Shown here: positions 1 to 9,256 of the stretch, in pieces
Layout of the letters: each line of letters starts with the position of its first letter
How positions within the stretch are numbered: the first letter of the stretch is position 1
Source: Dyadobacter sp. CY356
GTDB lineage: Bacteria; Bacteroidota; Bacteroidia; Cytophagales; Spirosomataceae
DNA length: 64,000 nucleotides
Direction of reading: 5' to 3'
Assembly (NCBI RefSeq): GCF_021440195.1
Contig: NZ_JAJTSZ010000006.1
Coordinates: forward strand, 1-64,000
Notes under the pieces: model-generated
The model's input: the letters and a program-made list of their open reading frames with translations, nothing else
Told to the model about the DNA's origin: nothing
Database searches by the model: none
Translations under genes and position numbers: made by a program

Positions 1-330
1 AAAATAAGGCAGAGACAATATTAAATTGCCCTGCCTAACGTGCATGGAATAAATTCCTGCTTCTGAAAGCGTAATTTATAAAAATATTTAATCTTTTACT
101 TGACTTTTAACACAGCACCTTGGGTTAATTTTTTGAGACTAAACGACAAGCCGTCTACGGTTTCTGTTTCCCGTCAGGTTATGATTGTTTTAGCAGGATT
201 CCTAATAGCTAAGGCCGGAAACTTCTTACGAATTTAAGACCCAAGGTTGAAATCTTGGGTTAGGTCTTTTTTGAGAACCCTTGGTGCTAAAAAATTAACC
301 CAAGGCTTTAGCCTTGGGCAAGTCGCCACA
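1..330. repeat. Cluster of CCCAAGG palindromes (REP-like), no gene
   Basis: No convincing gene lies here. The stretch holds several copies of a CCCAAGG-type arm: CCTTGGGTTAATTTTTT at 118-134 is a perfect 17-bp inverted copy of 289-305, ACCCAAG/CTTGGGT forms a hairpin near 239-262, and CCCAAGGCTTTAGCCTTGGG at 299-318 is a perfect hairpin. Another short palindrome (GGCAG...CTGCC) is at the left edge. The arrangement resembles REP-type intergenic palindromes of Bacteroidota genomes. Mobility is inference; no transposase is in the window. Confidence 0.6.
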
Positions 331-392
331 ATACATCCGACTTCAGTCATAGCCACCTTTCTATTTTGGTAAACATTCTGACAGGAAAACGT

Positions 393-842
393 CTATTTTA
401 TCAAAACCCCATCCGCTATAAACGTCAACTCTTTTTTAGGCTCCGTTATTTCGGCTATTTCTTCATTACTTTTTCCTGCATCTTTGGCATAATGCTGCAA
501 ATGTTCAACAGGTACTGATTTCATTTGTGCTTCACCTTCAAAAACTACCGTTTTTCCGGCAATATCTTTTGGTACAAAAAACGCATAATCCTTAAACATA
601 ACCCGCATCGTTTCTCCATTATCCATTTTTACCTTCATCCAGCAGCCTTTCACCTGACAAACAGATTCGACAGTACCGGTAACCTTTGCTGCCATCTCTT
701 CCTGGTTTCCCATTTTGGCGGGCAGCGCACTGGCCTGCATTGCTTTTTTATCATTTATTTCTTTACCAAAATGAGCAGCTGTTTGCGCATGGGCAAAAGA
801 AAACCCTGTTACTACAAATAAAAATATAAATAGCTTTTTCAT
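393..842 (-). CDS. DUF4920 domain-containing secreted protein
   Basis: A 149-residue exported protein of unknown molecular function. Residues 1-20 form a Sec signal peptide ending in AHAQ. The mature part matches my memory of DUF4920: a small OB-like beta domain with a conserved Cys pair (C62 and C67 in CQVKGCW), which could bind a metal or form a disulfide. It starts with ATG at 842 and lies alone, downstream of nothing on its strand, with the repeat cluster behind it. Family assignment comes from the CQVKGCWM and FVPKDIAGK stretches. No enzyme motif is visible, so function stays open. Confidence 0.85.
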   Translation of the reverse strand: MKKLFIFLFVVTGFSFAHAQTAAHFGKEINDKKAMQASALPAKMGNQEEMAAKVTGTVESVCQVKGCWMKVKMDNGETMRVMFKDYAFFVPKDIAGKTVVFEGEAQMKSVPVEHLQHYAKDAGKSNEEIAEITEPKKELTFIADGVLIK

Positions 843-920
843 ACTTGAACAGTTGATTAAACCTTTTAATTATTTATTAAATCTAATATTTTTTGTTCAT
901 AAGTACACGTTCCCTAAGGC

Positions 921-3900
921 CTATTCCAAAACTTCAAGCCAGCCTTTACAATGATTTCCTCCTGGTGTGTCGACAACGTAAAAATACGTCCCGTTTGCAA
1001 TTCCCTTTCCCCAATCATTTTTATAGACATTGGATTTGAAAATACTTTTTCCCCAGCGATTATAGATTTCCAGCGCAGAGTCTGGTACCGGTACATAAAA
1101 AATATCATTTTTCCCATCACCATTGGGTGTTATGACGTTGGATAAAATAAGAGGTTCTTCGGCGCTTATTTCTTTGGAAGTAGTGAGTGAGCAACCAGAA
1201 GCGTTGTAAGATGTAAGTGTTACGGTATATTTCCCTGGTGTTTCGTAACTAAAATCTTCAACATTTGCGGTATTGAAACTATTGGTTGTACCAAGATTCC
1301 ATTCGAAACGCTGGGCGTTTGGCGTTTTATTAATCATCGAATATTTGACCGGCTTATTACATTCACCTCCTGATCTTACAATTTCAAATGCAGGGACATA
1401 AGAACGGTCTACGTTAACGGTAACTTGCCTTTTTGGCTGGCATCCGTTTGCATAAATTCCCTGAACGGTATAAGTTGTTGTCTGATTTGGACTTACAGAA
1501 ACTGTTTTCCCTGTTGTTGCACTCAGAGTAGAATCACCTGACCAAAGATATTGATCTGCTTCACCCGATGCGGATAATGTAACTGGCATACCTGCACAAG
1601 TTGTTATATCCTGAGTTACAGAAAAGTCATTGTTTTCCTCCACAGCCACAGTCACTTTTTTCGTTACCGAACAGCCACTTTCTGAACTGATTTTTACTGA
1701 GTATGTTGTTGTTTTATCAATCGTAACCTTTGGTGTTGCGCTCAAAGGATTATCAAGTCCCGTTGCCGGCGACCATTCATATTTAGTACCTCCGCTGGCA
1801 GTTAACCTAGTTGTTTTGTTTTCGCAGGTCAAAGTATCGCCCGTAATTTTTGCATTTACACTTTCAACTGTAATGATTTTCTGGGCAACGTCCATTCGTT
1901 TACAGCTCAGTTTGTTATAGACGGTCAGCGTAACTTTATATTGACCTGCTTCCGTAAAAGTATAAGAGCCACCATCTTCTTCCCGGGAAATCCCGTTCCC
2001 GTTAACGTCCCAGAAATATTCCACGCCCCCTTCACTGGTATTGACAAGATCCAGTTTCAATGGCGCGCATCCTTTCAGCACATTTTTATTTTCTCCCTGG
2101 TAAACATCAAAATCCGCTTTCAATAAATCTATATCAATCTTAAACGCGGCATTGTTACAATTCGGGCTTTTGTTGGTTTTTGACCAGGCTTGCGGTGTTG
2201 TTGGAAAAAAACTGCCGCCGCAGGCACAAGTTGAATGGTAGATCATTCCATTTTTATCGAACCGGCTTGTACCACCATCTACATGATCGCCGTGCGCCTG
2301 TCCTGTTCTATCCTGACTTCCGAAGAAGGTGCCATATAATAACGATCTGGCATTTTCTTCCAATATTGCGATGTAAAAATTACTTCCGTTGGTGGTTGAC
2401 TGAATGGCGTTTTCAGTAACAGCCATCCCCAAAGTACTACTGACTGCATTATATCCCGTAGCTCTGTTTACATCTCCACCCCATCCTGCCAGATAAATAT
2501 TACCGCATTCGCTAACCAGAAACGCGGTTGGCGAGATATCCGGAAAGCCTCTTCCTGATCCTATAACTGTTGAAAAAACAGATTTTGACAAAGAGTTATC
2601 CAGCGCATGAACAAACTGCCCGCTGTTGGCATTGCTGTATTTTCCGGCAGTAACCGGATATTTTCCATATGTTAATCCGTAGATATACACATTTTCGTTT
2701 GGGTCAAAGTCAAGAAGATATCCACCATCCTCCGCAACTGTTCCCATGTAGGTCATACCTTTCAAACGTCCGTCGGTGTAAACGCCTACAAAAGCATCCT
2801 CAGTCCCGCTAAGTTTTGGTTGATATGCAGTTGACTGGGTTTTAAGATCGGTACTTTGTGTTAAACCTGTTACGAATACATCTCCGTTTTTAGCGGGTTT
2901 GGCAGAAAAAGCGGCGTCGAAACCGGTTCCTCCGATATAAGTACTCCACATCAAACTATTCAAATTTGCCGATAGCTTAAACAAAACACCGTCCTGAATG
3001 CCTGCAAGTTTTGTTTGATCTGCATTCGCAACCGGAAAGTTCTCCGAGTTTGTAGAAGAAACAATGATCACATTATCATTGCCATCCAGTTCAATTTCTC
3101 CACGAAAACTGTCTCCATAGTTTTTCACTTTAACGTTGTCCGTAACGCTGATTCCGTCATTATTTTTTCCTCCCACGAAGGTTGAAGCGGTAAGTTTTGT
3201 TCCGTCAGTTGATAGGCCGGAAACGAAAATATCGCTGCCATTTAAAAATGCAAGACCGCTGACAGGCTCTGTAAACTGCCCACCTCCAAAGACTTTCTGA
3301 TATGCATTTGCACTGACCGGAAAATTGGTTGATGCCGTAGTTCCAAAAATCAACAATTCATTCTTACTATTGACAATCAGGCTATTTGGAACTTCCGTAT
3401 CATTTCCGCCGAGGTATGTTGCGTAAACCAACTGACTTCCATCGGGTGTGTATTTCAAAATCCCAACATCGACAATAGCGGCAAATTTAACCTGAAAAGC
3501 GCCAACAGTGGCGGGAAATCCGGCACCGAATACGGTTCCGCCGGAATATAAATTACCCTGCCCATCATACGTAGCTGTATGCCCCCAGTTGTCCGCGATG
3601 GATCCTGAAAAAGTTGAAAAGATCAATTCCGGATCTATTGTTAAAATGGCGGAATGGTTATAATCTTTTGGGAAAGCATACTGAATCCGGTTTCCTTCTG
3701 ACAAAACAATTTTGGAAGCAACGTCTGATGTTCTGTTATTGATTGTTTGAAAGGAATAAGGTTGCGCTTCTTTAAAAGATCCAACCGAAGTTTTTACCAG
3801 CGTCTGCCCTGATTCGTTTACAGAGATATCCGTGGCACCTTCATACTTTAACCTGATCTGGGAAGGGTCGGACTGTGGGTGAACGATAAATTCATATTTC

Positions 3901-4388
3901 AGTCTGGCATCGTAAATGTAAATGCGCAGGTCAATCCCTTTGTAGACATTCTCATAAATCACTTCCTCAAAGGCACCGGCATTGCCAACCCACTTCGATT
4001 TATCGTTCCCCAAAAAATAGTTAAAAGTCGTTTTGACCGGATTTTTAGTGCTATATCTAATCTCAGAACCAGCATTTTCAAATTTCACCTCAACTCCATG
4101 CGCGTTGATATCAGAAGCGGCTGGTGGTAGAAATTTCGCATTGGGCGAGATTGGCTGCGTGGTTGCTTTTCCGTGCTGTGCTGATACCCTGGAAGCATCG
4201 TAAAGTACATACACAATTGATTTATTTTTCAGAAAAAGAAACCCGCCGGGAATTTCTGTCCGAAATAAAATATCGGCATCCCATTGCCCTTTGTTTTGAA
4301 CAAAATACATACCGCCACCGAACGATATGTTTATCGTTCCGAAGAAAACCAGAATCAAAATCAGCAGAAATTGTATAGTTTTCAACAT
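921..4388 (-). CDS. T9SS type B cargo protein with DUF7948, SBBP and PKD domains (gliding motility-associated C-terminal domain)
   Basis: A cell-surface or secreted protein of about 1155 residues. Order seen: a hydrophobic signal segment, an N-terminal DUF7948-like domain (NKGQWDADILFRTEIPGG), a long SBBP-like beta-propeller region with many YLGG/YIGG repeats, several PKD/Ig-like beta domains from about residue 770, and a C-terminal CHU_C domain (ITPNGDGKND ... IYNRWG) that is the type B sorting signal of the type IX secretion system. I chose ATG 4388 rather than GTG 4397, because AGAGGTG lies about 8-10 bases upstream and the signal peptide then begins MLKTIQ. Probable role: adhesin or surface-layer structure; substrate unknown. 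Confidence 0.9.
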   Translation of the reverse strand: MLKTIQFLLILILVFFGTINISFGGGMYFVQNKGQWDADILFRTEIPGGFLFLKNKSIVYVLYDASRVSAQHGKATTQPISPNAKFLPPAASDINAHGVEVKFENAGSEIRYSTKNPVKTTFNYFLGNDKSKWVGNAGAFEEVIYENVYKGIDLRIYIYDARLKYEFIVHPQSDPSQIRLKYEGATDISVNESGQTLVKTSVGSFKEAQPYSFQTINNRTSDVASKIVLSEGNRIQYAFPKDYNHSAILTIDPELIFSTFSGSIADNWGHTATYDGQGNLYSGGTVFGAGFPATVGAFQVKFAAIVDVGILKYTPDGSQLVYATYLGGNDTEVPNSLIVNSKNELLIFGTTASTNFPVSANAYQKVFGGGQFTEPVSGLAFLNGSDIFVSGLSTDGTKLTASTFVGGKNNDGISVTDNVKVKNYGDSFRGEIELDGNDNVIIVSSTNSENFPVANADQTKLAGIQDGVLFKLSANLNSLMWSTYIGGTGFDAAFSAKPAKNGDVFVTGLTQSTDLKTQSTAYQPKLSGTEDAFVGVYTDGRLKGMTYMGTVAEDGGYLLDFDPNENVYIYGLTYGKYPVTAGKYSNANSGQFVHALDNSLSKSVFSTVIGSGRGFPDISPTAFLVSECGNIYLAGWGGDVNRATGYNAVSSTLGMAVTENAIQSTTNGSNFYIAILEENARSLLYGTFFGSQDRTGQAHGDHVDGGTSRFDKNGMIYHSTCACGGSFFPTTPQAWSKTNKSPNCNNAAFKIDIDLLKADFDVYQGENKNVLKGCAPLKLDLVNTSEGGVEYFWDVNGNGISREEDGGSYTFTEAGQYKVTLTVYNKLSCKRMDVAQKIITVESVNAKITGDTLTCENKTTRLTASGGTKYEWSPATGLDNPLSATPKVTIDKTTTYSVKISSESGCSVTKKVTVAVEENNDFSVTQDITTCAGMPVTLSASGEADQYLWSGDSTLSATTGKTVSVSPNQTTTYTVQGIYANGCQPKRQVTVNVDRSYVPAFEIVRSGGECNKPVKYSMINKTPNAQRFEWNLGTTNSFNTANVEDFSYETPGKYTVTLTSYNASGCSLTTSKEISAEEPLILSNVITPNGDGKNDIFYVPVPDSALEIYNRWGKSIFKSNVYKNDWGKGIANGTYFYVVDTPGGNHCKGWLEVLE

Positions 4389-4408
4389 AACCGGCACCTC
4401 TTTTTATT

Positions 4409-5026
4409 TTATTTGAACGCAGAAACGTTAATGATATTTTCACAAAACTCATATTCCTGCTTCACATTGGAACCCAGCAGTACCAGTTGTTTTTCAGTGG
4501 ATTTTTTAACGTTATCAAGATACCAATTTATTCCGTGTACATCGAGATTTGTTGTTGGCTCATCCAGAAAAATAACAGGCACGTCCGACATAAAAGCCAA
4601 ACCCAGTTTCACCCGTTGTTTCATGCCGGATGAAAAATGGCGGATCACTTTTCCGCTTGCATGTGATAACTGAATAAAATCTTCGAAATCCGGGGTTGAG
4701 ATGTTGTGTTTTAATGGTTTGAATTTTTTGTGAAAATCAATCAACTCGCGTAAAGTAAATTCCTCAATCAGTTCAAGATAAGGTGCGGCTATGACCAAAT
4801 GTTTGTACCATTGTTCCACATCGATCTCTTTCCCTCCGTCATTATAGGTTATCGTCCCTTCCGTAGCGGGAGTCATGCCTGTAATCAATTGTAACAACGT
4901 AGATTTACCACTTCCGTTTGGCCCGACAAAAGTATACATCTGCCCTTCCTCCAACACAAAACTTGCCCTGCGAATGATCCATTCCCGCACAAATTTTTTA
5001 CCTATATTTTCAACTTTAATCTGCAC
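4409..5026 (-). CDS. ABC transporter ATP-binding protein, no adjacent permease
   Basis: A 205-residue stand-alone ATPase subunit. Walker A GPNGSGKS is at 35-42, the signature is the variant FSSGMKQR at 131-138, and Walker B VIFLDEP is at 151-157. The degenerate signature and short length resemble the ABC-2 type or CcmA-like export ATPases rather than importers. It starts with GTG at 5026 and lies just upstream of, and on the same strand as, the large T9SS cargo gene (21-bp gap), so they may be co-transcribed. No membrane subunit is nearby; the partner must be elsewhere or the protein has a non-transport role. Confidence 0.9.
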   Translation of the reverse strand: MQIKVENIGKKFVREWIIRRASFVLEEGQMYTFVGPNGSGKSTLLQLITGMTPATEGTITYNDGGKEIDVEQWYKHLVIAAPYLELIEEFTLRELIDFHKKFKPLKHNISTPDFEDFIQLSHASGKVIRHFSSGMKQRVKLGLAFMSDVPVIFLDEPTTNLDVHGINWYLDNVKKSTEKQLVLLGSNVKQEYEFCENIINVSAFK

Positions 5027-5075
5027 AATTTAATGAAAGATTGATAGAATGTGTGAATGACAGAATCGCCAAAAA

Positions 5076-5996
5076 CTACTTTTTTGCCAGGAAATAATCG
5101 TAGGCTTTTTTTGAAATTTGCGCTATTACTGCGTCTCTTTCTTTTTCATCCAGTTTTGTATGCGCCACGAAAATGACAACAGCCACATGTTCATTATTCG
5201 GTAAAGTAATAATTCCGACATCATTGGAAGCAGCGGTTATTCCCTGTTCATTCGTTCCGGACAGGCCGGTTTTGTGCGCAACTTTTGTATTTTTTGGTAA
5301 TAAACCTTTTATCTTGTTTGGCCCTGTTGTAGTTTCTGTCATGGTTTTCATAAGAAAATCAGTACTGGTTTTCGACAGATTCTTTCCTTTGTAAAAAAGA
5401 TCGAGCAACCTTAGCATAGCACGTGGTTTGCACCAGTTTGTAAATTGTACATTCCAGGCTTTCGACATTTCTTCTTCGGTTGTAGATATGGCTATGCTTT
5501 TTATCCCGAGGCTATGAATGTACTGATCCACTTTTTTGGGTCCGCCAATTAATCGGAATAAGATATCACAGGCATTGTTATCACTGTTTGATACAGCATA
5601 ACCAATCAGTTCTGAAACCTTTACATCAACGTCTCCCTTAGGATATTTCTCTCTTAACGGACTCCATGTTTTTGGAAGTAAATCCTTTTTGGTAACGTGA
5701 ACTTTCTGGTTCAGCGATAATTTCCCTTTATCAACCTGATCAAGAACGGCCATGGCAAGCGGGAATTTATAGACACTTTGCATCGGATATTTGTGTCCTT
5801 CGTTGAATAAAAACGTCTCCTTATCTTCCAGACCCATGATGGCAACACCAATATCACTTTTTGAAGCTAAAATGATCTTATCAATTTCCTGACGAAGAAT
5901 TTCATGCTTTTTTTGCGCTGACACATTCAGGCTGCAAACCAGAGAAAGAACAATCAGGAAAGACGTTAAGGATCTGAAGTTTTTGTTGATGGTCAT
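5076..5996 (-). CDS. Class A beta-lactamase, subclass A2 (CblA/CfxA/PER-like)
   Basis: A periplasmic serine beta-lactamase of 306 residues with a signal peptide ending near SAQ (residue 27). All class A motifs are present: nucleophile S74-V-Y-K77, S138-D139-N140, an acidic omega loop with E174-E176, and K242-T-G244. The GTNEQGITAASND stretch after KTG is typical of subclass A2, the branch native to Bacteroidota that includes CfxA, CblA and PER. The gene has an ordinary housekeeping context and no mobile element beside it, so it is probably an intrinsic chromosomal enzyme. Substrate range cannot be read from the sequence. Starts with ATG at 5996. Confidence 0.92.
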   Translation of the reverse strand: MTINKNFRSLTSFLIVLSLVCSLNVSAQKKHEILRQEIDKIILASKSDIGVAIMGLEDKETFLFNEGHKYPMQSVYKFPLAMAVLDQVDKGKLSLNQKVHVTKKDLLPKTWSPLREKYPKGDVDVKVSELIGYAVSNSDNNACDILFRLIGGPKKVDQYIHSLGIKSIAISTTEEEMSKAWNVQFTNWCKPRAMLRLLDLFYKGKNLSKTSTDFLMKTMTETTTGPNKIKGLLPKNTKVAHKTGLSGTNEQGITAASNDVGIITLPNNEHVAVVIFVAHTKLDEKERDAVIAQISKKAYDYFLAKK

Positions 5997-6025
5997 TTTT
6001 AATTGGTGTAAAAGTTTTTCTGAGA

Positions 6026-7246
6026 CTAGTTTTCAGCAGCTTCTGTCTGCGCCTGGCCGCTGCTGTTTCTTAAACGCGTTAGTTTGACAAGTTCAATTCT
6101 CGTATCCTGCATCGAAATAATTTGAAAAGAATATGGGGGCATACTGATTTCGTCATTCACTTCCGGCAGGTCACCATGTACGTGGATGAGCATTCCGGCC
6201 AGCGTATCGTAATCACCCTCCGGCAAATCCCAGCCATACTTCTCGTTAAGATAATCGACTTCATGTCTTGCACTTAATATGTAGGTATGGTCATCAACTT
6301 TGCGCTCAGTCCAGTCTTCCGTGAAATCATATTCATCCTGAATTTCACCAAAAATCTGCTCAACAACATCTTCCACACTGACCAAACCGGAAGTTCCGCC
6401 AAATTCATCAACCACCAAGGCCAGACTTCTGCGTTCTTCCAAAAAACGCAACATCAGATCACTCGCAGGCATAGCCTCCGGAACAATCAAGATCGGTGTC
6501 ACGATACTGCTTATTTCTTTTGGTTTTCTGAACAGCGATAAAGCATGACAATAGCCCAGAACATCATCAACAGATTCCCGGTAAACAATTATTTTAGAAT
6601 GCCCGCTGGCCAGAAAAGTTCTTCTTAAATCTTCAATTGTATCGTTTACGTTAACCGCCGAAATTTCTGTACGCGGAATCATACAATCCCGGATCCTTAA
6701 ATCCTTAAAATCCAAAGCATTGATAAACATTCTTTCATCTATACTATGATCTTCAAAATCCGGATCGTCGGCAGATGCGGCTTCATCACGCAAATGATGT
6801 GTTAGTGCACTTTCGTTGACAAAAGGCTCAACCAGCCAATACAAAGGCGTAATAACCCATTCTGCGAAACGAACAGGAAATGCTTTTAAATCAAGCACTT
6901 TGGGGAAAACATAACCAATCCTTACCCAAACAGTATAACACAAAACCCATAAAATGGCGAGCGCAATAAAAAGAACCAGAATCGTCAGTTCTTCCGGTAT
7001 ACCAAGTGAATCTTTAAGGATTGGAAAAACAAAAGCCACTGCATAAAAACATCCCAGAGCCACGACAGCTAGCCGGATCATCCGCAGAAGCCTGCGCCAA
7101 TACAGCGTTTGAAATATTACACTGGCATTTTCATGTCTGAGTGTATACCTATCAATAGAAATATCCAGCAAAACCGCACGAACAGCCCCGTAATAACCTG
7201 CCAAAACGAAAAATAAAACAGCTAAACCGACCAGAAGAATGTTCAT
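6026..7246 (-). CDS. Hemolysin-family CNNM/CBS-domain membrane protein (CorC_HlyC)
   Basis: A 406-residue integral membrane protein: N-terminal CNNM-type membrane region with several hydrophobic segments (about 1-135), two CBS domains (about 190-310, starting after DCMIPRTEI) and a C-terminal CorC_HlyC domain (about 325-395). Family members are implicated in Mg2+/Co2+ efflux; the Bacteroidota gliding protein GldE has the same architecture, so a GldE-type role is possible. The ATG at 7246 overlaps the stop of the small upstream membrane gene in ATGA (4 bp), which indicates translational coupling. Confidence 0.88.
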   Translation of the reverse strand: MNILLVGLAVLFFVLAGYYGAVRAVLLDISIDRYTLRHENASVIFQTLYWRRLLRMIRLAVVALGCFYAVAFVFPILKDSLGIPEELTILVLFIALAILWVLCYTVWVRIGYVFPKVLDLKAFPVRFAEWVITPLYWLVEPFVNESALTHHLRDEAASADDPDFEDHSIDERMFINALDFKDLRIRDCMIPRTEISAVNVNDTIEDLRRTFLASGHSKIIVYRESVDDVLGYCHALSLFRKPKEISSIVTPILIVPEAMPASDLMLRFLEERRSLALVVDEFGGTSGLVSVEDVVEQIFGEIQDEYDFTEDWTERKVDDHTYILSARHEVDYLNEKYGWDLPEGDYDTLAGMLIHVHGDLPEVNDEISMPPYSFQIISMQDTRIELVKLTRLRNSSGQAQTEAAEN

Positions 7247-7479
7247 CTTTTTCTATTTTTAGTTAAGGCCGCTTTTTTCAAACTTTCCTCTTCAAGTCTT
7301 TTCTTTTCAGTTAATGAGGATTTTAAACGATTGAATTGAAAAAAAAGCAGAAAAGTAATACTTAGCAGCAAAAGCCAGTAACTTTCAAATAAGGTAGTAC
7401 GCCGGAATTCAAGCACCCACAAAATTAAAAAACCGATACAGCCGGCAATTAAAATGGTTCGGGTCAATTTTGGAGACAT
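7243..7479 (-). CDS. Small membrane protein of unknown function, coupled to the CNNM gene
   Basis: A protein of about 78 residues beginning MSPKLTRTILIAGC at ATG 7479; an in-frame TTG at 7509 would add ten residues and is less likely. Two hydrophobic segments (about residues 7-22 and 31-48) are followed by a charged, Lys/Arg-rich tail. I do not recognise a family. The 4-bp ATGA overlap with the CNNM/CBS gene suggests the two are made together and perhaps act in the same membrane complex; that functional link is inference. Confidence 0.65.
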   Translation of the reverse strand: MSPKLTRTILIAGCIGFLILWVLEFRRTTLFESYWLLLLSITFLLFFQFNRLKSSLTEKKRLEEESLKKAALTKNRKR

Positions 7480-7615
7480 GGAAAAAATTTTTAATCTATT
7501 CTTTTTCAAATATACACAGAATGGATTAAAATGGATAAATCATCTTTGCCCGTTATAATATCACTTACTTAATTCTCCCGTTTTCTTTAAAATCGTTAAC
7601 TTGCGGCAATTCCTG

Positions 7616-7644
7616 TACAATTAGGACGCAATCCCCTAATTGTA
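7616..7644 (+). promoter_or_regulatory. Perfect 10-bp inverted repeat in the fbaA leader
   Basis: TACAATTAGG and CCTAATTGTA are exact inverted copies separated by 9 bases, 34 bp upstream of the fbaA start. A run TTTTTT follows four bases after the second arm. It could be a DNA operator, or an RNA hairpin plus U-tract acting as an attenuator. No coding region lies upstream on this strand that would need a terminator. Confidence 0.5.
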
Positions 7645-7677
7645 AAATTTTTTCTTGATAAAATATCTTACTTTACT

Positions 7678-8757
7678 ATGAGCGAAACTACACAACGCTT
7701 TCCTGCCGGGGTTATTACCGGCGACGGAGTTAGCGAAATCTTCCGTCATGCCAACGAAAATAACTACGCCCTACCAGCGGTTAACGTAGTTGGAACTAAC
7801 TCAGTAAACGCGGTAATCGAAACTGCGAAGGCCGTTAACAGCCCTGTTATTGTTCAGTTTTCAAATGGTGGCGGTATCTTTTTTGCAGGAAAATCTCTTT
7901 CAAATACTGATCAGAAAGCTGCTATTGCAGGAAGTATCTCTGGTGCTCAGCATGTTCATTTAATGGCTGAGGCTTACGGTGTTCCTGTAATTTTACATAC
8001 AGACCATTGCGCAAAAAAACTTCTTCCATGGATCGACGGTCTTTTGGAAGCTGGCGAACGTCATTTTGACAAATTCGGCAAACCATTGTACAGCTCTCAT
8101 ATGCTGGATTTGTCCGAAGAGCCTTTGGAAGAAAATATCGAAATTTGCAGCAAATACTTCGAGCGTATGGCTAAAATCGGCATGACGCTTGAAATTGAAT
8201 TAGGTGTAACGGGTGGTGAAGAAGATGGTGTTGACAATAGTGATGTTGACAGCTCTAAACTTTATACTCAGCCGGAAGAAGTTGCTTATGCTTACGAAGA
8301 GCTACGTAAAATCTCTCCAAACTTCACCATCGCTGCTGCTTTTGGAAACGTTCACGGTGTATACAAACCAGGTAACGTGAAACTGGAACCGAAAATTCTT
8401 AACAATTCTCAGAAATATATTCAGGAGAAATTTGGAACAGGTGAACTTCCTGTAAACTTCGTATTCCACGGCGGATCAGGTTCTTCCCGTGAAGAAATCC
8501 GTGAAGCTATTGAATACGGTGCGATCAAAATGAACATCGATACTGACGTTCAGTGGTCAACTTGGGAAGGAATTCTTAAATATTACAAAGAAAAAGAAGG
8601 ATATCTTCAGACACAGTTGGGTAACCCTGACGGAGCTGATTCTCCTAACAAAAAATATTACGATCCACGTGTTTGGTTGCGTAAAGGTGAAGAAACAATG
8701 ATCGCTCGTTTGAAAGTTGCTTTCGAAGATTTGAACTGCATCAACCGTTTGGCTTAG
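7678..8757 (+). CDS. fbaA: Class II fructose-bisphosphate aldolase
   Basis: Glycolytic and gluconeogenic aldolase, cytoplasmic, 359 residues, which is the full length of the class IIA enzymes. The zinc ligands of the E. coli enzyme are present at identical positions: H110 (HTDHC), E174 (LEIELG), H226 (GNVHGVY) and H264 (FHGGSGSS). It starts with ATG at 7678. The leader holds a perfect 10-bp inverted repeat followed by a T-tract, suggesting regulation of this central enzyme at the operator or attenuator level. A 13-bp perfect hairpin ends the transcript. Confidence 0.97.
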   Translation: MSETTQRFPAGVITGDGVSEIFRHANENNYALPAVNVVGTNSVNAVIETAKAVNSPVIVQFSNGGGIFFAGKSLSNTDQKAAIAGSISGAQHVHLMAEAYGVPVILHTDHCAKKLLPWIDGLLEAGERHFDKFGKPLYSSHMLDLSEEPLEENIEICSKYFERMAKIGMTLEIELGVTGGEEDGVDNSDVDSSKLYTQPEEVAYAYEELRKISPNFTIAAAFGNVHGVYKPGNVKLEPKILNNSQKYIQEKFGTGELPVNFVFHGGSGSSREEIREAIEYGAIKMNIDTDVQWSTWEGILKYYKEKEGYLQTQLGNPDGADSPNKKYYDPRVWLRKGEETMIARLKVAFEDLNCINRLA

Positions 8758-8783
8758 TTAGTTACCGCTTGCCGACATATTAA

Positions 8784-8826
8784 AAAGGAGTTTCGAGCGT
8801 GTAACAAACACAATCGAAACTCCTTT
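8784..8826. terminator. Bidirectional terminator between fbaA and the HxlR gene
   Basis: AAAGGAGTTTCGA (8784-8796) and TCGAAACTCCTTT (8814-8826) form a perfect 13-bp stem with a 17-nt loop between two convergent genes, with A/T runs on both sides. Confidence 0.85.
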
Positions 8827-8839
8827 CTTATTTTTTATC

Positions 8840-9241
8840 TTAATTCACAACTTCTAAAGTATCACCTATTTCCACCTTCCCCATCACCTGATTTCTGTGC
8901 TTGATTCCCCAAACTCTCAGCACTTCAATTAATTCTCTTAGAGATCTTCCGTGTTCGGTTAGCGTGTATTCTACTATTACCGGAATTGAATCGTAAACCG
9001 TACGTTTTACCAATTCATGCGCTTCCAGATCTCTTAATTCCTTTGACAGCATCTTATCAGTAATATTCGGAATCTCTTTGGCTATTTGGGTGAAACGTTT
9101 GTTTCCAAACATCAGTGAAATAATGATCTGAAGTTTCCATTTGCCATTGAGCGCATCCAGTGCGTCACGCACGGGCAGCAAACTTTTTGAACAATCACTG
9201 TGTGATAATTTTACTTCACAAATTTCTTCTTTCTTTTCCAT
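8840..9241 (-). CDS. HxlR-family winged-helix transcriptional regulator
   Basis: A 133-residue DNA-binding protein. The HxlR core is clear: ALNGKWKLQIIISLMFGNKRF, then the recognition region around ITDKMLSKELRDLEA, and the wing ending in YTLTEHGRSL. A Cys (C20 in DCSKS) precedes the domain at the position used as a redox or electrophile sensor in HypR/QorR-type members. It is divergent from a nitroreductase-family gene, a standard regulator/target layout for this family, with an ACTAT-N8-ATAGT inverted repeat between them. Confidence 0.92.
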   Translation of the reverse strand: MEKKEEICEVKLSHSDCSKSLLPVRDALDALNGKWKLQIIISLMFGNKRFTQIAKEIPNITDKMLSKELRDLEAHELVKRTVYDSIPVIVEYTLTEHGRSLRELIEVLRVWGIKHRNQVMGKVEIGDTLEVVN

Positions 9242-9256
9242 ATCCGTAACTATATC

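Noticed and set aside
5076..5996. Mobile resistance cassette around the beta-lactamase
   Set aside because: No transposase, integrase, inverted terminal repeats or att sites are near the gene.
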